A DNA stretch of 64,000 nt. Origin: Diphasiastrum complanatum. Lineage: Eukaryota > Streptophyta > Lycopodiopsida > Lycopodiales > Lycopodiaceae. Both the position numbers and the translations under genes were made by a program. Each line of letters begins with the position of its first letter. Positions within the stretch are counted from its first letter, which is position 1. Under the pieces are notes generated by a model. That model did no database searches. It was not told where the DNA came from and saw only the letters and a list, made by a program, of their open reading frames with translations. Of this stretch, positions 46,680-61,396 are shown in pieces. The DNA is taken from assembly GCA_029204225.1 (NCBI GenBank), contig CM055104.1:48952933-49016932 (forward strand), written 5' to 3'.

Positions 46680-48210
46680 GCCTGTTCACACCTCATGGGG
46701 TGTCTTGCTTGAGAGGGCCTTGGTTGAACATCTGTTTTGGACGTAAGCTGTAGTGGAGACAGCTTCGGCCCAGAACCTCTTGGGTAGCAATGCATGCGCT
46801 AGCATACATTTGGCTAATTCAATTAGAGTATGGTTCTTCCTCTCAGCTAAGCCATTCGACTGGGGACTATAAGGAGTGATGAATTGCTGCTCAATGTCTT
46901 GGCTTTGGTAGTACTCCTTAAACTTGGTAGAGATGTACTCTCCACCATTGTTTGACCTTAAGGCCTTGATCGTTCGTCCAATCTCTTTTTCTGCATGCTC
47001 CTTGAGGATTCTGAAGCAATTGAAAACTTCTGATTTTTTCTTGATAAAGTATACCATAGTCCTTTTGGAGAATTCATCAATAAAAGTTATAAAATACTTT
47101 GCATCCTTCAGTGAAGGATTTTTCATCGGGCCACAAGTGTCCGAATGCACAATGTCTAACAATCCTCTAGCAGTTTGTTGATGGCTTGATCTAAATGGTT
47201 TTCTAGTCTGTTTACAAACTAGCTAGTCTTGATAGACAGGTAACTCGACTTTCTCTCTAGGATAGTCTAGATCAAGAACAATAGAATGTCGAGACATTTG
47301 TTGTACAGTAGCATGACTCAAGTGACCAAGTCTATAATGCCAAAGTAAACTTTTATTTGCATGAATAAAAGTACTGAACGCCTAACTAGAGATAGAAAAA
47401 CAATGACCTAAACTACACAAGTATCCATGCCTCTTCTCGAGTGCTAGGATCTTTCCTGTCCTATCAACTACTTTGCACTGATCACATTCAAATTCTACTC
47501 TATGTCCTAGATCTGTGATTCCGCCTACAAAGAGTAGATTCATAGATAAATTGGGTACATACAGGACTTAAGAAAGTAGCTTAGATTGATCATTCGCAAA
47601 GCTCAATCCCACAATACCTTCACCTTTAATAGCTTGTGTGCTATTATCGCCAAGGTGAACATATTTGTTGGTACTATAAGGTGTATAGGACTCGAAACAG
47701 CCAATGAGACTGGTCATGTGCTGAGTGGCACCGAAATCCAGAAACCAAGAACTGTCGTTGGATGCTCCTTGATGGTTGGTCATGAAGGCATCATGATCCG
47801 CTTCTTGAATAGGCTGTGTAGCTTCTGTAGCTGCATTTGCCACTTGATTCGATTGTCCCTTTCTGTTGTTCTTAGCTTGTAGTATCCGATAGTCTTGAAT
47901 TTTGTGGTTGTTTCACTTGCAGTATCATGTGCTCAAGATGTCCTAGACTTCTTTGGATGTCTAGGCTTCGGATACATGGTCAATCTGAGTATCCAAGATG
48001 TTGAGGATGATTAGCGCGAAAGCCTTTTCATCCTTCAGTTTCCATTTGGCGATTGTTGTGTCGTTAGCTTCGGGTTTCCCTTCTGCACTTGTAACAATGT
48101 CATATAATTCTTTAGCCATTAGCCACTGTTTTCATCTTAAATTTCCATAGACGGTAATTGGCTCCATCAAGCTTGTCCATGATAGGACTGGCTTTCCCTT
48201 GGGAATCCAT
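46680..48210 (-). pseudogene. Copia family A (inverted copy): gag, protease, integrase core
   Basis: Minus strand from the Gag start at 48210 (MDSQGKASPIMDKLDGANYR then LWKFKMK). Gag breaks by frameshift, then runs through NDTTIAKWKLKDEKAFALII to a DILST segment. It jumps to a zinc-knuckle remnant near 47930, so most of the capsid C-terminal half is deleted. Protease at 47843-47568 reads SSWFLDFGATQHM: catalytic Ser of DSG replaced by Phe. The integrase core at 47162-46686 has VHSDTCGPM, RSNNGGEYIS (second Asp replaced by Asn) and GLAERKN. It is the inverted counterpart of 42229-43971. Confidence 0.85.
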
Positions 48211-50383
48211 GCGAAAGATTAGTCTAGGTGATTGGAATAACTATCAGTGACTTAAGTATGAAAATCTGATGTTTGGCTATGTAATTAGATTGAACGTGAT
48301 TTCTGTCTCTAATATTCTGTTCGAGTCTGATAGGTGTAGTCATGCTTAAGGAAAGAAGGATATAGCTCATTCCACTGCGCACGAACACTTTCCATTCATG
48401 TTCGTTTCTTTTTGGGCTATTTTCATTTCTCACACTCTGATATATGCTTTAAGATTTGATTTACAGGGTGCCTTCGCTTTTCTATAAGGGCACCTATTAC
48501 ATTTGTAGGGCAATGTCACCTTTTTCGCCTTTTTCGCCCGTGGAAATTTACTTGTATTTATGCAGACAGTCGCGGTTTTTGCCTATCTTACATGTAAATA
48601 TGCAGACTGTGCGAGAACATGAGTAAACATGCATCAGCATGAATGGAGGCAAATTTACATAGGATTTAGGAGAGTAAAGGAGATAAATCTAACACTATTT
48701 GCATTATCCAATTCATGCTTTAAAATAGCTTGTTTTTCATAACAGTGTGAAACTAGACAAAAGCTAGTCATGTAGAAGCATGTCAACATGAGGTTAAGCC
48801 TCAATCCCCTCATGACTTGTACAAATTAAAATGCATGTTTAGGTTAGGCAAAGACATCCATCCTGAGTCCCATTAGTTGTGGACACATGTCCTAGATTAT
48901 AGGGATGAAATTGGCAAGTATTGCACCATAGGTCAAAATCCTCACCACAGTGACTTTTGAGGTCCAATCAAATTTTGGGGTACAAATCATGGATCCAATC
49001 ACTTTTAGAGGTTACTACATGCCTTATTGAGTAGGAGCTTGAGCTACCACTATGTCAATGTGGAGTTCCATTGTATTTGAAGGACTTTTGAGAGTTAATC
49101 AAGTCTTTGTCTTGTAAACTTTTGGTCTATTTGCTCTCGAGCTTTGCTTTCTCTCTCTACCCAAGAGCTAGGTGCTTTTTTGGCTCCTCCATAATGAGAT
49201 CTACTTAGTTTTTTCAAGGATATGCATGAAACTTGCTTGACTTTGAATGGCCATTGCCCTTTGTGTTCATGAGCTCTTGCCTAGATCCAAATTGTGTTTG
49301 ATAGCTCATCAAGATCCAAGTTGATCAAGAGTAATTTGATAGTGTGCAACCTCTCATGCATGTAGGTCATGGATGATTTATTCAAGGTCCTCAAAAGTAA
49401 CTTTTTTTACATAAAGACTATATCTAAGTTCTTTCTACCAAAAAAATCTCTCTACAAATTTTCTAAGTGATTTCCACTAAAAAACAACAATTTTTAACCT
49501 TCAACAACATGAAAATTGCTAGAAAATGACAAAAACTACAACGTCACCATTTAAATAGATTTAAATTTTTTCAATCCTACCCTAGCTTTCTCAATGCCAC
49601 TACAAATGTTTTTCATTCTCTACTAATGAGTTTTGTGGCTCCAAGTTTGCAAGAAACTAGAAACAAATATTTTTGGCCACTAAGTTACCAAAACCTATTT
49701 TCACTTTCTATGAGGGATTTCTCACCTCAATACAAATCCTATGGCAGCTGAATCCGTGAATATTATGATCCAAAATGCACTTAATGGATCTTTGATCTTG
49801 GGTCAATTTGATCAGCACATCTAGAACTAGTTAGAAGGTAGAAATCAACAATTTTGAGCATGCTAGTCTTGCATAAATCACATAGATCTGATCATGAACA
49901 TAAAAATATAGTAAGATATTGTCCTTGTCTTTACAAAACTAGCAGCCTAATGTCGTTACTTGTGGATTCAAGATCTACAAGAAAATCAACATTCTACACA
50001 TAAAAACTCAAGATACATGAGAAAATGACATGAGATGGACATAGAATCAACAAAGCTGAGATCTCCACACAAATGATCAACTAATGAATATGTTCTCCAT
50101 ACAAATACAGATATTTATAGCAGCCATATTTCTTTTAGCTCTATTCTCCAACTATGCCCTAAAATGACAACTTCTAGGTACTTAACCAAAAACCTAGAAA
50201 AACTAGTCCAAATGCAATGTACCAAGTTTAACCAATTAGAATGGGTCCAAAATTGACCTCATCCACTTAGATACTTGTTAAAAATAGTAATAAAAGTATT
50301 TAGAGCTCTATTGACATTTATGAAACTAACTCTAAGTTGAGATTTCACTTTAGCCTCCAGAATTGCTAAATAAAATGTCAAAA
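48211..50383. other. Unassigned sequence with possible decayed LTR
   Basis: No gene. The segment from about 48746 to 49400 contains CTTTCTCTCTCTACCCAAG in a context similar to the solo LTR at 36836-37628, so a diverged relative of that LTR may lie here; boundaries are not defined. 48470-48560 has GGTGCC/TTTTTCGCC motifs like those in the LTR at 54388-55448. The rest is AT-rich spacer. Confidence 0.4.
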
Positions 50384-51143
50384 CTAGTTGACAATTTTCA
50401 CACTCGGAAGTGAATTCCAGACATATCTTGGGGGTTGATCCATATAGACCTCTTCGTCTAGGTCACCATGCAAGAAGGTTGTCTTCTCGTTCACAATATG
50501 GATCATGAGGTCATAAGCTGCTACATATGCAAATAATAGACGTAGGGATGAATGTTTGATGACAAGAGAGATGGTTTCAGAGTAGTCAATACCATATCTA
50601 TGAGAGAATCCCTTTACTACCAGTCTCGCCTTGTACTTTGAGACATTTCCATCTGGTCCATACTTGAGTTTGAAAACCCATTTGCATTTGACAGTCTTGC
50701 GCTTATGTGGTAATGGCTGCAACATCCATACTTGGTTCTTCCTCATGGACTCCATATCTTCGTTCATGGCTTGGATCCATCTGTCCTTCTCTAAACATTC
50801 AATCACCTCCTCAAAAGTCTATGGTTTGCCACTGAATCTGCAGAACTCTTCTGATGTGAAAGTTGAGCTGCCTGGCACATATCTTGCTGGCACTCTTCGT
50901 GGTCTTGTTGATCTTCTAGGAGATCCTCCTAGGACAACAATGCCTTTGCCTTTGTCTGCTCTGCTAGGTCCGAAATCATCCCGGTTTACAGAAACTATAG
51001 TAGTAGGCTACCTCTCGAATCTTTTGTCTTCAGATTCGTCACTCAAATAGGAAACGACTCAAAAATCTTCATTTTCGTGTTCGTTCTCTGCTCCCTCTGT
51101 CACTTGCGGTAGGTCATAGTACTATCTCTCTAGAACTTCATAG
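50384..51143 (-). pseudogene. Copia family C copy 2: linker and RT start
   Basis: Minus-strand frame 50806-50384 reads KDRWIQAMNEDMESMRKNQV, KWVFKLKYGPDGNVSKYKAR, VVKGFSHRYGIDYSETISL, SSLRLLFAYVAAYDL and DEEVYMDQPPRYV. It is cut off at about 50405, before the YVDD motif. A linker continues rightwards in broken frames to the palindromic insertion. It matches the family C copy at 26340-27310. Confidence 0.85.
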
Positions 51144-51148
51144 CTGAC

Positions 51149-51470
51149 TGTGAAGATGTGTATTTATTAAACAACGAATATACATCCGAATGAAGCAATA
51201 TATATTCACATAAGAAAAATATAGGCAGGTCCCTTCATTATAAATGTATCCAGCTCTTGTCTTCTTATGTGAATATATATTGCTTCATTCGGATGTATGT
51301 GTATTTATTAAACAACGAATATACATCCGAATGAAGCAATATATATTCACATAAGAAGACAAGAGCTGGATACATTTATAATGAAGGGACCTGCCTATAT
51401 TTTTCTTATGTGAATATATATTGCTTCATTCGGATGTATATTCGTTGTTTAATAAATACACATCTTCACA
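51149..51470. mobile_element. Palindromic insertion element, 322 bp, with 5-bp target duplication
   Basis: Two 150-bp arms (51149-51298 and 51321-51470) are perfect reverse complements by eye, around a 22-bp spacer that is itself a copy of part of the outer arm. Within each arm a 37-bp motif (51180-51216 / 51262-51298) is also inverted, so the motif occurs four times in alternating orientation. Ends are TGTGAAG..CTTCACA, and CTGAC flanks both sides (51144-51148, 51471-51475). The related element at ~27,500 has the uninterrupted site. TG..CA ends and 5-bp duplication point to integrase-mediated insertion, as for LTR elements or TRIMs. No coding capacity. The transcript would form a long hairpin. 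Confidence 0.9.
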
Positions 51471-52175
51471 CTGACAGGATTGTCATTGGCCATTGTCCCG
51501 CTCTCATCAAATCTGACATCTCTCACTGTTTGCACAACATCCATGTCTGGCATGTATACTCTGTAGTATGACAAATTGTTGTCATAACCCACCAAAAATC
51601 CCTGCTCGGCATTCTCATCAAGCTTCTTCCTAAGCTTATCAGAAATATGTGCATAAGCTGCACAACCAAAGATTCTGACATGAGACAGGTTCAGCTTTCT
51701 ACCCCACCATAACTCATGTGGTGTCATGTGAGGGACACCAGACTTTCCTGTCCTTTTCTAAATGTATGTGGCTGTAGCTATTGCTTCAGCCCACAATACT
51801 CTTGGAGCCTTTGAGTAGGCCATCATGCATCTAGCTGCTTCCATCAGGGTATTCTTTTGTTCTGCAACACCTGTGCTGTGGTGTGTAGGTTGCAGTCCTT
51901 CTGTGAATGATTCCATGATCATTACAGAGGTCAATGAAGTGATTCGAGATGTATTCGCCACCTTGATCTGTCCTAATCTGCTTCACTTTGTTGCTTGTAC
52001 ATCTCTCGGCCCAGTTCACATATTCTGTGAGTTTATCAAGTGCTTCAGATTTATTCTGAATAAAATACACTTTGACAAATTTGCTATAACCATCAATGAA
52101 GGTTATATAATATTTTAAACCTCCTATTGAGATCACATTGAAAGACCCACAGATGTCAGAATGCACTAATTCCAA
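51471..52175 (-). pseudogene. Copia family C copy 2: integrase
   Basis: Minus strand. The core frame at 52175-51831 has MELVHSDICGSFNV, TFIDGYSKFVKVYFI and RTDQGGEYISN. After a frameshift, the third catalytic residue follows at about 51880 (GVAEQKN). The C-terminal parts at 51961-51758 and 51727 leftward have MEAARCMMAYSKAPRVLWAE, VRIFGCAAYAHISD and FLVGYDNNLSYY. Unlike the copy at 28 kb, the first Asp and the GGEY motif are intact here. Confidence 0.85.
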
Positions 52176-53047
52176 AATCTTGGTCGTTCTGTAGGAGTCT
52201 TTGATGAATGGAGTGCGTGACCTTCAAACATGCATCATAGGTGGTCGAACTGATTGCATTCGAGATGCTGACCCATGTTATTGCTCCATGATGGCTTGTT
52301 TGGTAAAGTGCCATAGAGTTCATGTGGCAGAGTCTCATGTGCCACAGAGTGTCTGGCGAGTCATCATGAGTCTGATGCACCTGATCTGCAGGTAGGCATA
52401 CCTTTAGATGATATAGATTACCTTTTCTTCTGCCTTGAGTGATCAAAGTACTGGTACTGGCGTCAACCACGTTGCATGCTTCGTCAGAAAATGTCACACG
52501 CATTTTTGCATTTGCTATTCTTGCCACAGAAAGCAAGTCTTGTTGTAGTGTAGGCACGAACAGAACATCTTCGAGTCGTCTGTCTCTGCCATTGGTGTTG
52601 AGCCAAAGTGAACGAATACCATTCACTTGATGTTTAGATCCATCTCCAAGAACTATGAATCTGGAGGGATCGGCACTTCTGAAATCAGACATGATTCATC
52701 TTGATATCACGAAGTGTGAGGTGGCTCTCAAATCTAGGATCACTTCGTGTGTGTCAAATGTTGATGCTGCACACACATCTTCACAAATGTAGGTGGTCGA
52801 ATAATTTTTGTTCGATCTTTCCTCACCCATTTTTGAGCTCTCAAGCTCCTCGACATAGGATAAATTGTTGCTGTTCTCTTGTTTGTTCTGCGCTAATTTG
52901 TTTTTTAGGTTCTGTCCATAGTTGCATGACCTTCTTGTGACAGTGGATACACTCAATCTTTGGATTGAGCCAACATGTATCAACCGTGTGCCCATCTCGT
53001 CTGCATCTCATGCAAGTCTTCTTTTCTCCACCACGTTGTTTTGACAT
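52156..53047 (-). pseudogene. Copia family C copy 2: zinc knuckle, protease, pre-integrase
   Basis: Minus strand. Gag C-terminus at 53047: CMRCRRDGHTVDTCW (a CCHC-type knuckle) followed by ECIHCHKK. Protease at about 52750: VILDLRATSHFV, where the catalytic DSGA reads DLRA, so it is inactive. Pre-integrase 52692-52156: FIVLGDGSKHQVNGIRS, LEDVLFVPTLQQDLLSVAR, DTLWHMRLCHMNSMALYQ. Part of the second zinc pair is disrupted by a frameshift near CDACLKGK. Confidence 0.83.
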
Positions 53048-53432
53048 TCCTTTGCTTTTTCAGTTTCCTTTGCTGGTCCTCTCTGCTTGTTGATCATGAT
53101 CTTGCCTCTGATTCAACTCCCTCTTAGGCTTAATTTATTTCTTGGATTTCTCTTAGTTGATGTAGAGGGCCTGGTCAGAACCATCTTTGTGATCAAGATG
53201 TTCTCTTGCCTTGACTTCCTCTAGAAACTCGCCTTTTTGAGGTTCATGGTAGGATCTTTCGCGAGCAGGGTGCTCGTTGTCTGAAAAGATTTGGGTAAGG
53301 CTCTCAACAGGTATGTGAGCTGCTTCTCAGCTGGCACTGCGTTCTCTGCTCCAGAGTTATGTAGTGATAGAAATAGATCTTTCATCTTTCTTACAAAAGA
53401 GGTGAGGTCTTTTCCATCTCACTGTAGATTTG
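53048..53432 (-). pseudogene. Copia family C copy 2: mid-gag joined to a foreign gag
   Basis: The minus strand in broken frames gives capsid-like LTSFVRKMKDLFLSLHNSG and YLLRALPKSFQTT, then a basic region. Its expected N-terminal half is missing. At about 53432 it is joined head-to-tail to the zinc-knuckle end of a different gag family in the same orientation. Confidence 0.7.
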
Positions 53433-54243
53433 TCAGTTGATTAAAGTTCGGCAGTCCTTAATTTCGTGGCCAGTCCTCTTACAGTATCTGCAGAAAAGTT
53501 TATGCACTGGTTGAAATGATGAAGAGGTTGAATTCGATTCTAAATTAGAATTTCGTCCAGACTGCATGTTGCTCTTCTTGTCAGTAGAGCCTGAATTTGT
53601 AGATCTCTTGGATCTAAACTTCTGATTTTTTGAATACAAAACTTGAGGATTTGATCCTGAGCCTGAGGAGGATGCTGGTCTTCTGATCTCTTCTTGTAGG
53701 AGCAGCGAAATCACTCTAGATAGAGTGAGGTGTGCTTCTGGGTAGAAATTGCCATTACCCAATTTTTGTAGGCTTCAAGTAGACTCGATAATAGAGTCAT
53801 GAGTGCATCAGAATTTTTTATGACTGACCCTGTTGCAGTCATCTGCTCCATAAGATTTTTGAAAGTGTTGAGGTGGCTCGAAACACTATTTGCGTCAGAC
53901 ATTCTAAGGGTGAATAATTTCTTCCTCAGATGAAGCTTGGATGTAATGTCTCTAATGTCGTAGAGAGTTGCTAGGATGTCCCATGCAGTCTTAGCTATCT
54001 GAACAACACGTATGTGGTTGATTTGAGTGTCCTTGATATTGAGGGTGATCATGGCAAATGCTTTGCCGTCTCTCAGTTTCCACTTGGTGATGACGACTGC
54101 ATCACCTTCTGGTTTGAGCTCTGTGCCATCAACAATGTCCCATAGTTCTTTGGCTAGAAGTATAACCTTCATCTTGAATTTCTAGAGATGGTAGTTATCT
54201 CCATCGAGTTTGTCAATGAGAGATGAACTAGATGATGGATCCA
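53433..54243 (-). pseudogene. Copia gag, nearly complete (start, capsid, zinc knuckle)
   Basis: Minus strand. Start at 54243: MDPSSSSSLIDKLDGDNYHL, then a TAG stop where W is expected, then KFKMKVILLAKELWDIVDG. The capsid follows with IKDTQINHI, LRKKLFTLRMSD, SSHLNTFKNLMEQMTATG and LLEAYKNWVMAISTQ (to 53711). After one frameshift, LTLSRVISLLLQEEIRR continues to a good zinc knuckle, CRYCKRTGHEIKDC. It is the same lineage as the plus-strand gag at 19112-19590. It is preceded by a PBS and LTR. A premature stop and one frameshift inactivate it. Confidence 0.88.
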
Positions 54244-54375
54244 TTCTGGTTGAACAAGTTCGTTGGTAGAAACAACGACTGTCGGAATACTGTTGGCTGC
54301 GCGTTTGCTAGAAAGACGTCTTGATAGAAACAAGATTGATAATCTACAATAGAAATGCAGATTAATTAAATGCTC

Positions 54376-54387
54376 GCTTTGATACCA
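54376..54387 (-). promoter_or_regulatory. Retroelement primer-binding site
   Basis: The minus strand reads TGGTATCAAAGC directly inside the LTR that starts at 54388. This is one base different from the usual initiator-Met tRNA complement. Confidence 0.75.
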
Positions 54388-55448
54388 TGTCGTAAAATCG
54401 CGTGTGGGCATGAGCGGCAGCAGAAGCTCAAGGATTGGAGCACGGCATGTAGGAACAGAATAGTTAGCAGCAGAATTATTCAAGTAGAAGAATTCATACA
54501 GAATGCGCAAATGAACGATGCAGTAGTGAGACAAAAATTGCACTCTGATAAAAATATCAACAATGAGTACAATAGCTTGAAGTAATAACTTCAGCTTGTT
54601 GAGCGTGATAATGCTGGCTATAGAAAACTCTGATTAAAAGAGAATTTCAATTAACTCAAAATTCTCAAAAATTAACATTTACATAGCTTGAATCAGCTAA
54701 TATATAGATTTACAAGTGTCGAGGAACAAAATATCTTACAAGCCTTTAATGCTATTTACGCCAGTCTTTGCATATGTACAAAGTTGGTAACCGCCAACTG
54801 CCTTTGGGATATTTGGTTGTCCAATTGTTTTAGGGTTGCTGATAAGTTGGCGACGTCGGTCAGCCAAAGTAGCAAAATGCGAAAAAGCCAAAAAACTCGA
54901 AGGTGCCCTTAGACTAAAGGTTTGCAACTCTTGAAGGTGCCCTTACACTAAAGGTATGTAAATCCCTAAGGCGCCCTTAGATTCAAGACAGCGAAGAAGG
55001 CAAAAAAGCCGAAAAAGCCGAAAAGTGCCTTACATTGAAGGCAGAGAAGAAGGCGAAGGTGCCTTAAATTAGAGGCAGTGAAGAAGGCAAAGGTGTCTTA
55101 GATTACAAGCAGCGAAAAAGGCAAAAAAAGAGAACATGCCTAAAAAATGATTTCTAAGGCATTCTGGCCATTTGGCCATTGTGTCGCATTTTTTGCTACT
55201 GCAAAAAGGCGAAGGAGGCGGAAAAACAAAGGTGCTTTAAAAATGGCTTCTAAGGCATTCTGGCCACTTTGGCCAGTGTGTTGCATTTTTTTGCTAAGGA
55301 GCGAAAAAGGGCAAAGGTGCCTAAAAATTGTTTTAAGGTAAAAGAAAGGAAAAATGTGAAGGTCCGAAAATATGAAGTCGGCATTCGGTTTTTCAGGATA
55401 CTCATTACTTAAACAATTTTGTTTAAGGCTGAGCATAAAAATCTAACA
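54388..55448 (-). repeat. Candidate copia 5' LTR containing an internal tandem array
   Basis: Begins TGTCGTAAAATCG beside the PBS. The best right end is ATCTAACA at 55448 (TGT..ACA), giving ~1.06 kb. Between about 54895 and 55340 it holds repeated, variable units on the themes GAAGGTGCCTTAGATT, GGCAGCGAAGAAGGC and AAAAAGCCGAAAA, about 45-60 bp each, plus two copies of TTCTAAGGCATTCTGGCCA at 55149 and 55245. The right end is inferred, as no partner LTR is present. Confidence 0.55.
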
Positions 55449-59439
<3,991 letters not shown>

Positions 59440-59650
59440 ATGGATCTAGACAATGTCCTTCTTGTACCATCAATTACCAAAAGCTTGCTTAGTGTTGGAC
59501 AACTAATGGATGATGGTTTAGATGTTCACTTCAAGCATGGAGTTTGTTCCATCATGAATAATGATATTTGCATAGCAAATGGTGTTAAACAAGGTAGTTT
59601 GTTTAAGTTGGATGCTAAAATTGCTATGGCAAAAGTGGAAATCATTCATT
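59440..59650 (+). pseudogene. Copia pre-integrase remnant
   Basis: The plus-strand frame reads LDNVLLVPSITKSLLSVGQL, MDDGLDVHFKHGVCSI and ANGVKQGSLFKLD. This is the region between protease and integrase in copia polyproteins. The start of a VEIIHSNVHS stretch may be a corrupted LWH..HSD junction. Flanking domains are absent. Confidence 0.7.
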
Positions 59651-60112
59651 CAAATGTACACTCAACTTGAGGGCTTCATCAAGAAGGAAGTTGAAGTAAG
59701 ATGTGTAATGACTCATTTGAAAACAAGTTTTTATGTTTTAGTGATTTAAAAATTGTTATGAACCAATTAAGAGTAAATTGGTTGTTTGATCAAATGAGTG
59801 CTCTCAGATTTTGGAAGAGCAAAAATGAGTTAATCACTCATTGTTTTGAAAAATGTGTTTTTTCTTTTGGAGAGGCAAATTGTAAGCTTCTTATGAGAAT
59901 AAGTGAAACATCCTTGAAGGACACTTATATCCATAAGCAAGTATGTAGCCTCATGAAGTTCAAGATCACTTGTAATTAGAAGATTAGGAAAATCATGCTT
60001 ACTTTTGATGGTTTGTGCACTAGTCACTCTAGCATGATAAATCTTGGACTAGCCAAACGTATTGAAATACGTCCACATGGGTTGGACTAGACAAGATGTA
60101 ATTTGGTAGAAT

Positions 60113-60313
60113 ATGTGGCCAGATTGGGGTCGTCAGTATGCTCATGGACATATGGACACCACCAATTTAATCGAGCAAACTTGGCACTATCTCAAATATA
60201 CTATTTTGGGAGCAAGAGTGAACCATAAGATTATAGAATTGGTGGGGGCCCTGATAGGCTCGTCCTCAACCAGAATTGTTACGTCCATGTCCTGTACAAG
60301 GGAATCGGAATAA
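60113..60313 (+). pseudogene. Possible DNA-transposase scrap
   Basis: A 66-codon plus frame contains YAHGHMDTTNLIEQTWHYLK and YTILGARVNHKIIELVGALI. The TTN.IE..W...K pattern is reminiscent of the C-terminal part of plant MULE-like transposases, where an N-E pair in this setting belongs to the catalytic region. The resemblance is from memory of the pattern only. There are no terminal inverted repeats or other transposase motifs nearby. It could be unrelated. Confidence 0.25.
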
Positions 60314-60385
60314 TTCCTAACGTGGATAGCCGGTCACTCCAGGTGTATATGGTTATTAGTTATGCCTCGTCATTCCGGGCTTGGC

Positions 60386-60744
60386 CTGTAAAGTAATCAG
60401 ATCTATAATTGGACATAGGAGCACATGCATTGTGAATGACTACTTTAATGCAAGAATAGGAGGTCAATAGCTCAATATAGGTTGCATGGGAATCCTAGGA
60501 GAATATTCTCTCTCTCACGAGGAGAATATGTCCATTGGAAACTCACCCATCCTCCTATTGGAAATTCAGTTTCTTGAGCCAGTTTCTCCTCCTCTCTCTT
60601 AGGTTCTTCACTATGGCTTGGGGGCTAGGTCCAGGAGGAAACTCCAGGAGGGATCTAGGTTTGGTTGGGTGGTTTTGCTCCACAGGTGCCTTTTGGTTGT
60701 TTTGCAACAGGATCTAGTCAGATCTTCATTTGATTATCCTTACA
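60386..60744 (+). repeat. Candidate plus-strand 5' LTR
   Basis: Ends in CCTTACA at 60744, one base before a perfect TGGTATCAGAGC primer-binding site. A matching start, TGTAAAG, at 60386 gives 359 bp with TGTAA/TTACA termini. The start is inferred; the end is well supported by the PBS. Confidence 0.55.
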
Positions 60745-60745
60745 G

Positions 60746-60758
60746 TGGTATCAGAGCT
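60746..60758 (+). promoter_or_regulatory. Retroelement primer-binding site
   Basis: TGGTATCAGAGCT, the initiator-Met tRNA complement, on the plus strand one base after the LTR end. Confidence 0.85.
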
Positions 60759-61396
60759 ATGAATTTGCATCAATCAGAAGGTGGAGCTACTTCTTGTATT
60801 TTCTCAGTTTTTGTGGATTTCTCCTTGCATGTTACTTCCAGGTGGTGGAATTGATCTCCAAGTAGGTGGCTTCTCTACATTTGGTGTACTTTCAGCCTAA
60901 AGATCATAACTATGGGATTTCTCCATAGTTTTTGTTGGAAATCAAAGGATTTTTGACGATTTTAGTGGATTTTTCACTAGAATTGAAGGTTTTTGCTTGA
61001 AATTGATCATAGGTACTGCTGTAGAATGTTTTCCAGATGTTTTACAGTCATTATTGATTGGATCTAATTATTGCATGATGTTGGAATAGTCAAAAGGTGG
61101 ACTAGATAGTGATTTGGACCAAAAATTGGGGTTTTTGGACCATAAATGGGCTATAGAAATCGTGTTTGACTAGAATCAGAGCTTTTGGTGCTTGCATGCA
61201 ATGGATTTACAGGGATTTGGATCTGATTGCACAAATTTGTGGATTTTTCCCACAAATTTTGGTCAAAATTGGTCAAAAACCAAGGTTTTTTTTAAAATGT
61301 TTTTTGGACTAATTTTGGGGTAGATCTCAAAATTCTCAGACAAGACTTGGTGTGAACGTTTTTAGAGATGTAATGAAGCTATCTCTGAGCTGTCAT
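60759..61396 (+). other. Leader-like sequence of the plus-strand LTR element
   Basis: T/G-rich sequence with short frames. No gag is seen before the next element's LTR begins at about 61397, so the plus-strand element is truncated. Confidence 0.45.

Noticed and set aside
48746-49400. A second copy of the solo LTR
   Set aside because: Only the middle resembles 36836-37628. Ends and target duplication could not be found, so it is noted as possible, not called.
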